From: Flavobacteriales bacterium
Lineage (GTDB): Bacteria > Bacteroidota > Bacteroidia > Flavobacteriales_F > PHOS-HE28
Reading direction: 5' to 3'
Assembly: GCA_017987895.1 (NCBI GenBank)
Contig: JAGNSU010000026.1
Coordinates: forward strand, 1-38,141
Length of the DNA: 38,141 bases
The translations under genes and the position numbers were made by a program. The notes under the pieces were generated by a model. That model did not search any database. It was not told the DNA's origin and saw only the letters and a list, made by a program, of their open reading frames with translations. Positions 23,751 to 30,911 of this stretch are shown one piece after another (position 1 is the first letter of the stretch; every line of letters starts with the position of its first letter).

Positions 23751-23758
23751 TATATTTG
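23751..23758 (+). promoter_or_regulatory. Promoter -7 element of tRNA-His
   Basis: TATATTTG is an exact match to the Bacteroidota consensus TAnnTTTG in otherwise GC-rich sequence, 31 bases before the tRNA. The spacing suits a short 5' leader removed by RNase P. Confidence 0.65.
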
Positions 23759-23789
23759 CGGCCCCGATGGCAGCGATGCCAGGGGAAAT

Positions 23790-23864
23790 GGTGGATGTAG
23801 CTCAGTTGGTTAGAGCGCCGGATTGTGATTCCGGAGGTCGCCGGTTCAAGCCCGGTCTTCCACC
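23790..23864 (+). tRNA. tRNA-His (anticodon GTG)
   Basis: All four stems can be drawn. The acceptor 5' strand GTGGATG (23791-23797) pairs with CTTCCAC (23857-23863) apart from a T-T mismatch at position 6-67. The D stem is GCTC/GAGC. The anticodon stem CCGGA/TCCGG encloses TTGTGAT with anticodon GTG at 23825-23827. The T arm is GCCGG-TTCAAGC-CCGGT. G at 23790 and C at 23864 give the G-1/C73 pair expected of tRNA-His. CCA is not encoded. Confidence 0.95.
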
Positions 23865-23871
23865 CCCAAAG

Positions 23872-23902
23872 CATCCCCCTGTGGCTCAGCCACAGGGGGA
23901 TG
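23872..23902. terminator. Strong bidirectional hairpin between tRNA-His and the cation transporter
   Basis: The 14-base arm CATCCCCCTGTGGC (23872-23885) is repeated as a perfect reverse complement at 23889-23902 around a TCA loop. It begins 8 bases after the tRNA and ends one base before the transporter stop on the other strand. T-runs are weak on both sides, so it may also protect RNA 3' ends. Confidence 0.8.
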
Positions 23903-23903
23903 G

Positions 23904-24890
23904 TCATTCTACGGCGTGCTTTCGGTTGGACAGCACGGTCTCGATCGACCAGGGTACCTCCTTCACGAACCGCTGCTGACGTTGAGCACAATCCGCGAGG
24001 TCACAGATCGAGCAGCTCGCAGGCACACAGGGATCCATGTGTATGAAGAGTTCCACGGTGCGGCCCATGCGCTCGTTCACCAATTGCTCCATGGCGCTGA
24101 TCTCCTTGTGCGCCTGCTCCAGGGTGTAGTACCAGGGGAGCGTCGCGTGGCAATCCACGTGCAGGATGCTGCCGTACTTGATCATGCGGAAATTGTGGAT
24201 ATCCACCCATCCCGCCTTGCGGTGCTCTTGCAGCACGGCGATAACCGCACCGCCGAGGTCCAGGTCAGCCTCGTCCATGATACCGGCCACTGATCGCCGG
24301 AAGACGCGCAGTCCGGTAATGATGATGTAGACCGCGAAGACGATCGCGAAGGCCTGGTCCAGCCAGAGCAGCCCGGTAAGTCGGATCAACACGAGACCGA
24401 CCACCATGGCCACGGTGCTCCAGGCATCGCTGAGAAGATGCGTGCCACTGGCTTCCATGGTCATGGAGTGCGCCTTGGTACCGCGACGCTTCAGTGTTAG
24501 CCCCATGAGCAGGTTGAGCGCGCCTGCAGCACCGGTCAAGGCGATGCCGGTGTCCAGATCGTGCAAGTGCTGGCCTGCCCGAAGTGCCTCCACCGCGCGC
24601 CAGATGATCACGCCACCGGCGATCACCACCAGTCCGCCTTCGATCCCCGCGCTGATGAATTCCACTTTCCCGTGCCCGTACGGGTGTTCCCGATCGCGCG
24701 GCTTCGCCGCCAGCACCAGGCTGTAGAGCGCGAAGGCACCGGCCACCACGTTCACGATGCTCTCCAGCGCATCGCTCAGGATCGTGTTGCTATGCGTAAG
24801 TCGCCAGGCGAGGAACTTGATGCCCATCAATCCGATCCCGGCCAGAAGGACCAGCGTTTGCAAACGGATGTTGGAGCGGGCGGCCAGCAT
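23904..24890 (-). CDS. Cation diffusion facilitator transporter with Cys-rich tail
   Basis: A 328-residue CDF protein with about six membrane helices that exports a divalent metal in exchange for protons. Helix 2 contains SDALESIVN, helix 5 HLLSDAW with the metal-binding H151-x3-D155, and between them is REHPYGHGKVEF typical of CDF proteins. The cytoplasmic domain has VDIHNFRMIKYGSILHVDCH. The last 40 residues carry four cysteines, C288-x4-C293-x2-C296-x4-C301, probably a metal-sensing or structural site. Which metal is carried cannot be said. The gene is divergent from nhaD, with 49 bases between the starts, and convergent with tRNA-His. Confidence 0.92.
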   Translation of the reverse strand: MLAARSNIRLQTLVLLAGIGLMGIKFLAWRLTHSNTILSDALESIVNVVAGAFALYSLVLAAKPRDREHPYGHGKVEFISAGIEGGLVVIAGGVIIWRAVEALRAGQHLHDLDTGIALTGAAGALNLLMGLTLKRRGTKAHSMTMEASGTHLLSDAWSTVAMVVGLVLIRLTGLLWLDQAFAIVFAVYIIITGLRVFRRSVAGIMDEADLDLGGAVIAVLQEHRKAGWVDIHNFRMIKYGSILHVDCHATLPWYYTLEQAHKEISAMEQLVNERMGRTVELFIHMDPCVPASCSICDLADCAQRQQRFVKEVPWSIETVLSNRKHAVE

Positions 24891-24894
24891 CCTG

Positions 24895-24921
24895 CAAGTT
24901 TAGCGGCGATGGCTATCCTTG
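24895..24921. promoter_or_regulatory. Divergent promoter elements between the CDF gene and nhaD
   Basis: The 49-base gap holds two near matches to TAnnTTTG, each with one mismatch: TAAACTTG on the minus strand (24902-24895), 4 bases from the transporter ATG, and TATCCTTG on the plus strand (24914-24921), 18 bases from the nhaD ATG. Confidence 0.35.
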
Positions 24922-24939
24922 CCACTTGATATTCCACCG

Positions 24940-26232
24940 ATGTACCTATTGATCGCCATTGTTTTCGTGCTGGGTTATGCCGCCATCGTCATGGAGCATC
25001 CGCTCAAGGTGAACAAAGCGGCGGCGGCCCTGCTCACCGGGATGTTGGTGTGGACACTGATCATGGTGGGTCATGGTGATCTTTTCGCGGAGGGCACGCA
25101 CGACCACGCCCAGCTGAGCGATGAGCTCTTTCATCACCTCAGCGGCATCGCCAGTATCCTCTTCTTCCTGCTGGGTGCGATGACGGTAGTGGAGCTCATG
25201 GACGCGCATGCGGGTTTCCAGATCATCACGGACCGCATCACCGCGAAGAACAAAGTGGCGTTGCTCTGGGTGATCGGGATCATCAGCTTCTTCCTTTCGG
25301 CCGCCTTGGACAATATGACCACGGCGATCGTGATGTGCGCCCTGCTGCGTAAAATGATCGCCGACCGCACCGACCTATGGACCTTCGCGGGCCTGGTGAT
25401 CATCGCGGCGAACGCCGGCGGCGCCTGGAGCCCGGTCGGCGATGTGACCACGATCATGCTCTGGATCGATGGTCAGGTCACGACCTGGAACATCATTGTG
25501 AAGCTGTTCGTACCGAGCTTGGTCTGCCTCGTGTTGCCGCTGTTGTGGATAAGCCGAACGGTGAAGGGAAGCATCGAGCGGCCCGCCGTGATCGCCAGGG
25601 GATCGGCCCGCATCAGCAAGAACCAACGGATCGCGGTTTTTTTGATCGGGTTGTTCACGCTTCTTGGCGTCCCGCTCTTCAAACACTTCACGCATCTCCC
25701 TCCGTTCATGGGCGTTATGCTGGGCCTGGGTGTGCTGTGGGTCTACACGGAGTTCATCCATACCGGGTCGATGGAAGAGCGCGGACAATTGCAAGTAACG
25801 AGCATCCTGCGCCGTGTGGATCACAGCAGCGTCCTCTTCTTCCTGGGGATCCTGATCGCGGTTGCGGGCTTGGAGACCGCAGGGATCTTGCCGGATGTAG
25901 CGATCGTCCTGGATCGCACCTTCGGGAACATCTTCGCGGTGACCACCGCGATCGGTCTCCTTTCCGCGATCGTGGACAACGTGCCGTTGGTGGCAGCGGC
26001 CCAGGCTATGTACCCGATGACCACCTATCCACCGGACCACCAGTTCTGGGAGCTGCTGGCTTACTGCGCCGGCACTGGAGGCAGCATCCTCATCATCGGA
26101 TCCGCCGCAGGTGTGTCGGTGATGGGCATCCTGGGGATCGAGTTCGGATGGTATGTGCGGCGTATGGCGCTGCCCGCGGCGCTGGGCTACTTCGGGGGGA
26201 TCCTCACGTTCTGGCTGATGTGGCACGCATGA
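24940..26232 (+). CDS. nhaD: Sodium/proton antiporter NhaD
   Basis: A 430-residue integral membrane protein with about 12 helices, the size and layout of NhaD antiporters, which expel Na+ (or Li+) against H+ influx. Family features include the start YLLIAIVFVLGYAAIVMEHP, the charged loop FHHLSGIASILFFLLGAMTVVE, SAALDNMTTAIV, NAGGAWSPVGDVTTIMLW, SAIVDNVPLVAAAQAMY and GGSILIIGSAAGV. The paired DNMTT and DNVPL motifs are typical of the ion-transporter fold. The ATG at 24940 (MYLLIAIVF) is preferred to a TTG at 24919. It is divergent from the metal exporter and convergent with the DinB gene, with 9 bases between the stops. Confidence 0.93.
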   Translation: MYLLIAIVFVLGYAAIVMEHPLKVNKAAAALLTGMLVWTLIMVGHGDLFAEGTHDHAQLSDELFHHLSGIASILFFLLGAMTVVELMDAHAGFQIITDRITAKNKVALLWVIGIISFFLSAALDNMTTAIVMCALLRKMIADRTDLWTFAGLVIIAANAGGAWSPVGDVTTIMLWIDGQVTTWNIIVKLFVPSLVCLVLPLLWISRTVKGSIERPAVIARGSARISKNQRIAVFLIGLFTLLGVPLFKHFTHLPPFMGVMLGLGVLWVYTEFIHTGSMEERGQLQVTSILRRVDHSSVLFFLGILIAVAGLETAGILPDVAIVLDRTFGNIFAVTTAIGLLSAIVDNVPLVAAAQAMYPMTTYPPDHQFWELLAYCAGTGGSILIIGSAAGVSVMGILGIEFGWYVRRMALPAALGYFGGILTFWLMWHA

Positions 26233-26241
26233 TCGGCGGGT

Positions 26242-26757
26242 TCACATCGTTACGATCCCATGCAGTTTGCACAGCCAGCCGATGTGGCCGATGTGACTGC
26301 CCTCGTGCCGGATGGCGTGCATGATCACGTCGCGCACCTGGCCTTTGCCACCGAGCGGCAGTCCTGTGATATTGGGCCCGTCGAGCGCTGCTTCGTCCAA
26401 CGTGGCCACATGGGCGATGCCCTGGCGATGTACCTCGTGGAATTGGTGCCGCACATCTTCGACCAAAGGGCGTAATTCCTCCGGTGCGCCTGAAGCACCC
26501 TTGGCATAGTGCTTCGCCCAGGAGAATTTGATCACTGGTCCACCAGTGCTCCGCAGCAGGAGACCGTTCTGGGTGGTAGCCAGATGCGCCATGAGCCAGA
26601 AGGCCGAGTTGAGTTGCGTGCCTTCGCATACAAAGCGCCTGTGCAATAGCCCCTTGGTGCCGTCGGGATCGCGTTCCAATAGCCGGTTCAAGTAGAAAGA
26701 GGTGTATTCCCGCGTGCGGTCCATCATTCCCGCCAGGTATTGCGCTTCCGTCTTCAT
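26242..26757 (-). CDS. DinB-superfamily protein
   Basis: A 171-residue protein with the four-helix DinB/YfiT-like fold. The characteristic parts are the first helix with FYLNRLLERD, the middle NSAFWLMAHLATTQNGLLLR with a metal-ligand His, and the last helix VRDVIMHAIRHEGSHIGHIG with the paired His residues. In this superfamily three His bind a metal and several members are thiol-dependent transferases, for example bacillithiol S-transferase. A link to the bacillithiol gene bshB1 7 kb away is only a suggestion. The ATG at 26757 is chosen because the upstream frame runs into antisense aroC sequence. Confidence 0.8.
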   Translation of the reverse strand: MKTEAQYLAGMMDRTREYTSFYLNRLLERDPDGTKGLLHRRFVCEGTQLNSAFWLMAHLATTQNGLLLRSTGGPVIKFSWAKHYAKGASGAPEELRPLVEDVRHQFHEVHRQGIAHVATLDEAALDGPNITGLPLGGKGQVRDVIMHAIRHEGSHIGHIGWLCKLHGIVTM

Positions 26758-26799
26758 GGCGGCAAGGTATATCCGCCGTTCAGACCCGCTGCGCCCCTC

Positions 26800-26807
26800 T
26801 ACATTCG
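26800..26807 (+). promoter_or_regulatory. Possible -7 element of aroC
   Basis: TACATTCG, one mismatch from TAnnTTTG, lies 4 bases before the GTG start at 26812, similar to the close spacing seen before bshB1. Confidence 0.3.
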
Positions 26808-26811
26808 CGCC

Positions 26812-27852
26812 GTGGCCGGGAATACCATCGGAGAACTGTTCCGCCTCACCTCGTTCGGTGAAAGCCATGGCGCGGCCATTGGTGGCGTGGTGGATGGATG
26901 TCCGGCCGGGCTGGAACTGGATGTCGCGGCCGTGCGGACCGAGTTGGACCGCCGCAGACCGGGTAGCACTCCCTTGGGAACAGCGCGCAACGAAACGGAC
27001 CAAGTGGAGTGGCTCAGCGGAGTTTTCGAAGGGAAGACCTTGGGAACGCCCATCGCCTTCCTGATCCCTAACCGCGATGCGAAAAGCAGCGACTATGATG
27101 CGCTGAAGGATGTGTACCGTCCTGGCCATGCCGACCGGACCTGGGAAGAGAAGTATGGGCTGCGCGATCATCGTGGAGGCGGACGAAGCAGCGCACGCAC
27201 GACGGCAGCCTGTGTAGTGGCCGGTGCCATTGCCCGGCAGTTGCTCGCACGGGAAGGGGTGAAGGTGAACGCGGGCGTGACCTCCGTGGGCATGGAGCTG
27301 GCCGGGCGCGCGATGGATGACATGGATTGGGAGGGCGTTTGGCGGAACGATGTGCGATCGGCGGATCCCGGCGCCGTAGCGCGCATGACCGCCCTCATTG
27401 AACAAGTGCGCAGTGAGGGCGATAGCATCGGAGGCATCGTTTCATGCGTGGTGCGCGGGCTGCCTGCCGGTCTCGGCGAGCCGGTTTTCGATAAGCTCGA
27501 TGCGGACCTCGCAAAGGCCATGCTCTCCATCAACGCGGTCAAGGGCTTCCAGATCGGCATGGGCTTCACCGCCGCGGCCATGCGCGGGTCGGAGCACAAC
27601 CAGGCCGTACAAGGTGGCGTCCTGGGCGGTATCAGCAGCGGTGAGCAGATGATCTTCGATGTGGCGTTCAAGCCACCCGCGACCATTGCCCAGGCCCAAG
27701 CCACTGTTGACCGTGGCGGCAAGGCGGTGACCCTCGAGGCCAAAGGCCGACACGATCCCTGCGTAGTGCCCCGCGCCGTGCCTATCGTGGAAGCCATGGC
27801 CTGCCTGGTGATCGCCGACCACTGGTTGCGCCAGCGCAGCGCGCGGTTGTGA
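26812..27852 (+). CDS. aroC: Chorismate synthase
   Basis: A 346-residue cytoplasmic enzyme that removes phosphate from 5-enolpyruvylshikimate 3-phosphate to give chorismate, using reduced FMN. Typical motifs are GNTIGELFRLTSFGESHG at the start, DRRRPG, RNETDQVEWLSGVFEG, RPGHADRTWEEKYG, DHRGGGRSSARTTA, EGDSIGGIVSCV and GRHDPCVVPRAVPIVEAMA. The start is a GTG at 26812, since translation beginning there gives the family-typical N-terminus MAGNTIGELF. The longer open frame from 26740 would run into the divergent DinB start and has no conserved features. Length is normal. Confidence 0.96.
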   Translation: MAGNTIGELFRLTSFGESHGAAIGGVVDGCPAGLELDVAAVRTELDRRRPGSTPLGTARNETDQVEWLSGVFEGKTLGTPIAFLIPNRDAKSSDYDALKDVYRPGHADRTWEEKYGLRDHRGGGRSSARTTAACVVAGAIARQLLAREGVKVNAGVTSVGMELAGRAMDDMDWEGVWRNDVRSADPGAVARMTALIEQVRSEGDSIGGIVSCVVRGLPAGLGEPVFDKLDADLAKAMLSINAVKGFQIGMGFTAAAMRGSEHNQAVQGGVLGGISSGEQMIFDVAFKPPATIAQAQATVDRGGKAVTLEAKGRHDPCVVPRAVPIVEAMACLVIADHWLRQRSARL

Positions 27853-27867
27853 GCAAAGGGGGCCTCG

Positions 27868-27945
27868 TCCTCCTTACTCTCCCGCTATTTCCTCTTCAGC
27901 CTTTCTCCTTCAGCCGTTCTCCTTATTCCTTCTCCCTCTCCTCAT
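27868..27945 (+). repeat. Pyrimidine-rich intergenic tract with a tandem 14-base repeat
   Basis: The plus strand from about 27868 to 27945 is almost all C and T. Inside it, TTCAGCCTTTCTCC (27895-27908) is followed at once by TTCAGCCGTTCTCC (27909-27922), one mismatch, and then by further CCTTCTCC-like units. The whole gap 27853-28038 between aroC and the AsmA gene otherwise holds no gene. GATCTTTG at 28004-28011, one base from TAnnTTTG, may be the promoter of the next gene. Confidence 0.6.
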
Positions 27946-28038
27946 TCACGATCCTTGTTCGGAACTGCTGGGCACTTCTGACGAACGCCGGGCTCCGCAG
28001 CATGATCTTTGCCCCTCATTCATTCATTCCGATCCGTC

Positions 28039-30876
28039 ATGGGAAAATGGTTCAAACGGCTGGTGATCGCCGGCGTGGTGCTCATCGTGCTCCTGCTCGG
28101 GGCCGTTATTCTCATCCCCATCCTGTTCAAGGACAAGATCGAAGCCCTGGTGAAGGAACAGGTGAACGCCAACATCAACGCCACCGTGGAATGGGGCGAG
28201 TGGGACATCACCTTGCTGAAGAGTTTCCCCGATCTCACGGTGGACATCGCGAACGTGAAAGTGTGCAACAAGGCCCCCTTCGAAGGGGTCTGCCTGGCGG
28301 ATATCGGTGCGCTCACCACCACCATCGACATCAAGAGTCTCTTCGGGGACAGGATCGACATCAAGCGTGTGGGGCTCACCCGTCCGATGATCCATGCGAA
28401 GGTGTTGGAGGATGGCCGCGCGAACTGGGATATCGCCATGCCGGACACCGCACCGACGCCTCAGACGGCGGATACCGCGAGCAAATTCGACATCGGGCTG
28501 CGCGAATACTGGATCGAGGATGGCCACGTGATCTATGACGATGCTTCGTTGGCTTTCATTATGGATCTCGCCGGATTGGACCACAAGGGCACCGGCGATT
28601 TCACCCAAGACCTCTTCACCTTGAGCACCACCACCCATGCCGACACCGTCGATGTGACGTTCGACGGCATCCGCTACTTGAAGCGCGCGGTGGCGGATAT
28701 CAAGGCGGACCTGGACATGGACATGGCCAACATGAAGTTCACCTTCAAGGAGAACGAGGCCACCATCAACCAGCTTTCCCTCGGTTTCAATGGTTGGCTG
28801 GCCATGCCTGCGGATGATATCGACATGGACATCACCTGGGACCTGAAGAAGAACGACCTCGGAGCCTTGTTGTCCCTCGTGCCTGCCGAGTTCGCCACGG
28901 ACCTGAAAGGCGTGGATATGAGCGGTCAGGTCGCGTTCAACGGCTACGTGAAGGGGACCTACAACGACAACACCATGCCGGGTTTCGGCTTGAACATCGC
29001 GGTGGATAAAGGCCGTTTCAAATACCCCGACCTGCCGGAGAGCGTAGAGAACATCACTGTGAAGGCGAGCATCGTGAGCCCGCAGGGCAACGACATGGAC
29101 GGCATGGTGATCGACATGCCGCTGTTCGCCATGACGTTGGCGCGCAACCCGGTGGAAGCCCGTTTGCACCTCGAGCGCCCCATGAGCGACCCGCGGGTGG
29201 ATATGGCCGCGAAGGCCAAAGTGGATCTCGCAAGCCTGAAGTCCGTGGTACCCATGGAGAAGGGGGACGAGATGAACGGGAAGTTGGACATCGATGTGAA
29301 AGTGAAAGGGGCCGTGAGCGATATCGAGGCGCAGCGCTTCGAGAAGTTCACTGCGGAAGGGAAGATGCTCTTGACCGACATGGTGTATCGCAGTGATTCA
29401 CTTCCCTGGCCCGTTGGCATCTCCACGTTGGACCTCGCCCTGGACCCGCGCTATCTGGCGCTGAACGCCTTCAATGGGACGCTGGGCAAGAGCGATGTGC
29501 GAGCGAGCGGACGGTTCGACAACTACTTGATCTGGTGGCTGAAGGACAGCACCCTCACCGGCACCTTCGATCTCAAGAGCAAGCGCTTCGACCTGAACGA
29601 ACTGATGGGACCGGAAGAGGCCACGGCCTCCTCACCAGCTGCGGAGGATACGGCTGGCATGGCGTTGATCGAAGTACCGGGCAATATCAACTTCCGCATG
29701 GATGCCGCGGTCGGCGAGGTGCTGTACGACGACCTCACGCTCTCGGCTTTGCAGGGTCGGGTGCATGTGCACGATCAGCGCGTGGACCTCACCCAATTGG
29801 TATTCGGACTGTTCGAGGGACGCGTTGGACTGGATGGCTCCTATTCCACCCAGGACAAGGCGCATCCGTTGGCCGAGTTGCGCTACGACATCCGCGACAT
29901 GGACATCGAGAAGACGGTGCAGTACATCGAGACCGTGCAGAAAATGGTGCCCATCGCCAAGACCTGCAAAGGCAAATACAGCACTACGCTGAGCATGCGC
30001 ACCGAGCTGGACCAGGCCATGAGCCCGATCGTGAGCAGCCTTACCGGAGAAGGGACCTTGCATACCAAGAACGTTCGCGTGGACGGCTTCCAACCCTTGG
30101 TGGACCTGGCCAAAGCGCTCAAGGTGAAAGGCATTGAGAACACCACCTTACCCAGTGTGGATTTCAGCTATGAGTTCCGCGATGGCAAGATGATCACCAA
30201 GCCCTTCGACGTGAAGATCGATCGGATCCAGGCCAACGTGGGCGGCAGCACCGCCTTCGCCGACCAAGCCATTGACTACACCATGAAGGCCAAGGTGCCC
30301 ACGGACATGTTCGGTGCCCAGGCGAACCAGTTGGTGAGCGGCTGGCTGGGCCAGGCCAATCAAGCCATCGGCAGCAATTTCCAAATGCCCAAGGACATCG
30401 ACGTAACGGCCTCGATCACCGGGACCATCAACAAGCCGGTGATCAAGCCGGTGTTCGCCGGCGGAAAAGGCAACTTGACGCAGACCGTGGTGGCCGAGGT
30501 GAAGGAGGAGTTGAACCAGCAGATCGACAAGGCCAAGGAAGAGGCCGTCGCGAGAGCGCGGGAAGAGGCCGCCAAATTGTTGGCCGAAGCACAGAAACAA
30601 GCGGACAACCTGAAGGCCACCGCCCGCCGTGAAGCTGCCAACGCGAAGGCCCAAGGCTACAAAGCGGCGGACGATGAGCTGGCCAAAGTGACCAACCCAT
30701 TGGCCAAACTGGCCGCGAAGGCCGTTGCGGACGCTGCCAAGAAGGAAGCGGACAAGCAGGAACAGAAAGCCGTGGCCGAAGCCGACAAGCGCGCCGACGC
30801 GATCGTGGAAGGGGCCCGCAAGCAGGGTGACGCCCTGATCGCGAAAGCCGAGGCCACGAACACCACGATCAAGTAG
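28039..30876 (+). CDS. AsmA-family protein with Ala-rich coiled-coil tail
   Basis: A 945-residue protein anchored by one N-terminal helix (about 9-31, LVIAGVVLIVLLLGAVIL) with the rest in the periplasm. The start MGKWFKRL, then KDKIEALVKEQVN and WDITLLKSFPDLTVDIANV, is typical of AsmA-like proteins, which form long beta grooves and are linked to lipid transfer to, or assembly of, the outer membrane. The AsmA C-terminal part lies around residues 560-800. Residues about 819-945 are rich in Ala, Lys and Glu (REEAAKLLAEAQKQADNL) and should form a long coiled coil, an uncommon addition. The ATG at 28039 gives the membrane anchor; an open TTG 30 bases upstream adds nothing. Confidence 0.85.
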   Translation: MGKWFKRLVIAGVVLIVLLLGAVILIPILFKDKIEALVKEQVNANINATVEWGEWDITLLKSFPDLTVDIANVKVCNKAPFEGVCLADIGALTTTIDIKSLFGDRIDIKRVGLTRPMIHAKVLEDGRANWDIAMPDTAPTPQTADTASKFDIGLREYWIEDGHVIYDDASLAFIMDLAGLDHKGTGDFTQDLFTLSTTTHADTVDVTFDGIRYLKRAVADIKADLDMDMANMKFTFKENEATINQLSLGFNGWLAMPADDIDMDITWDLKKNDLGALLSLVPAEFATDLKGVDMSGQVAFNGYVKGTYNDNTMPGFGLNIAVDKGRFKYPDLPESVENITVKASIVSPQGNDMDGMVIDMPLFAMTLARNPVEARLHLERPMSDPRVDMAAKAKVDLASLKSVVPMEKGDEMNGKLDIDVKVKGAVSDIEAQRFEKFTAEGKMLLTDMVYRSDSLPWPVGISTLDLALDPRYLALNAFNGTLGKSDVRASGRFDNYLIWWLKDSTLTGTFDLKSKRFDLNELMGPEEATASSPAAEDTAGMALIEVPGNINFRMDAAVGEVLYDDLTLSALQGRVHVHDQRVDLTQLVFGLFEGRVGLDGSYSTQDKAHPLAELRYDIRDMDIEKTVQYIETVQKMVPIAKTCKGKYSTTLSMRTELDQAMSPIVSSLTGEGTLHTKNVRVDGFQPLVDLAKALKVKGIENTTLPSVDFSYEFRDGKMITKPFDVKIDRIQANVGGSTAFADQAIDYTMKAKVPTDMFGAQANQLVSGWLGQANQAIGSNFQMPKDIDVTASITGTINKPVIKPVFAGGKGNLTQTVVAEVKEELNQQIDKAKEEAVARAREEAAKLLAEAQKQADNLKATARREAANAKAQGYKAADDELAKVTNPLAKLAAKAVADAAKKEADKQEQKAVAEADKRADAIVEGARKQGDALIAKAEATNTTIK

Positions 30877-30878
30877 TC

Positions 30879-30894
30879 GCGCGGAACTCCGCGC
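30879..30894 (+). other. Small GC-rich dyad between the AsmA and OmpA genes
   Basis: GCGCGGA (30879-30885) and TCCGCGC (30888-30894) are perfect reverse complements separated by AC, directly after the AsmA stop. The loop is too short for a full stem and no T-run follows, so a role as terminator is doubtful. Confidence 0.3.
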
Positions 30895-30911
30895 CAGATC
30901 GAAAAGTGAGC

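Noticed and set aside
23635..23991. Extension of the GT4 frame through the tRNA-His region
   Set aside because: It reads antisense through a tRNA gene and its promoter, a common false extension.
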